Below, piece after piece: positions 5,094-5,154 of a stretch of DNA of 5,154 nt. The notes under the pieces were generated by a model. That model was not told the origin of the DNA. It saw nothing but the letters and a program-made list of their open reading frames with translations, and did no database searches. The stretch comes from Desulfobacterales bacterium (GTDB taxonomy: Bacteria > Desulfobacterota > Desulfobacteria > Desulfobacterales > JAFDCJ01): assembly GCA_020345785.1 (NCBI GenBank), contig CP070771.1, positions 1,597,153 through 1,602,306 on the forward strand, in the 5' to 3' direction. The first letter of the stretch is position 1. Each line of letters opens with the position of its first letter. A program made the translations under genes and the position numbers.

Positions 5094-5154
5094 ATGAATA
5101 AAAAAATAAAAAACGAGGGATACACGCTCATTGAAGTATTAATTGCTATGACGA
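5094..5154 (+). CDS. Third type IV prepilin, 5' end only
   Basis: The first 20 codons are visible before the window ends. They read MNKKIKNEG, then YTLIEVLIAMT, which is a class III (type IV prepilin) signal: basic leader, cleavage after Gly9, Glu at +5 and a hydrophobic helix start. The +1 residue is Tyr instead of Phe. No strong ribosome site sits at the best distance; AAGGGA (5075-5080) is 13 bases from the ATG, so translation may be weak or coupled to the PilW-like gene 51 bases upstream. In known minor-pilin operons the gene near FimT and PilW is PilV, PilX or PilE; the visible part cannot tell which. Confidence 0.85.
   Translation, partial: MNKKIKNEGYTLIEVLIAMT

Overview
The window looks like chromosomal DNA of a Gram-negative anaerobe, most likely a sulfate-reducer-type member of the Desulfobacterota (former Deltaproteobacteria). 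This is an inference from gene style only: a HAMP-SpoIIE phosphatase, an HD-domain protein of a family common in anaerobes, and a type IV minor-pilin operon whose proteins carry Asp-rich, calcium-loop-like segments. No rRNA, tRNA, transposase or CRISPR array was seen.

Left part, minus strand (1-2023): the 5' part of an inositol-monophosphatase-fold gene runs off the left edge. It keeps the fold signature but has lost nearly all the residues that bind metal in active family members. Upstream of it in the same direction is a decayed gene for a membrane-bound HAMP-SpoIIE (PP2C-type) phosphatase. It has no good start codon, a one-base frameshift in a homopolymer, and a deletion that removed the second half of the catalytic domain while leaving the last residues in another frame.

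Middle part (1975-3076): a good sigma70-type promoter, overlapped by an 18-bp palindrome, lies inside the 5' end of the dead gene and fires rightward into an intact HD-domain hydrolase gene. A minus-strand gene for a 98-residue protein with three predicted membrane helices faces it across a short convergent gap.

Right part (3077-5154): about 630 bases without a convincing gene hold several signals. In order these are an 89-base stretch with no G on the plus strand, two 15-bp tandem repeats inside it, an AT-rich segment, a GG-N10-GC sigma54-type promoter, a second possible sigma70 promoter, and a foldable leader ending in a terminator-like hairpin with a T-rich tail. Then come three co-directional prepilin genes: a FimT/GspH-like minor pilin, a PilW-like minor pilin, and the first 20 codons of a third prepilin.

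How it works together: the three prepilins should be cut by prepilin peptidase, N-methylated, and assembled as the tip or initiation complex of a type IV pilus. The upstream region suggests control by an enhancer-binding activator with sigma54, and perhaps by attenuation in the leader. The left-hand genes show no functional link to the pilus genes. The most unusual items are the catalytically degenerate IMPase-fold protein and the layered control region before the pilins.
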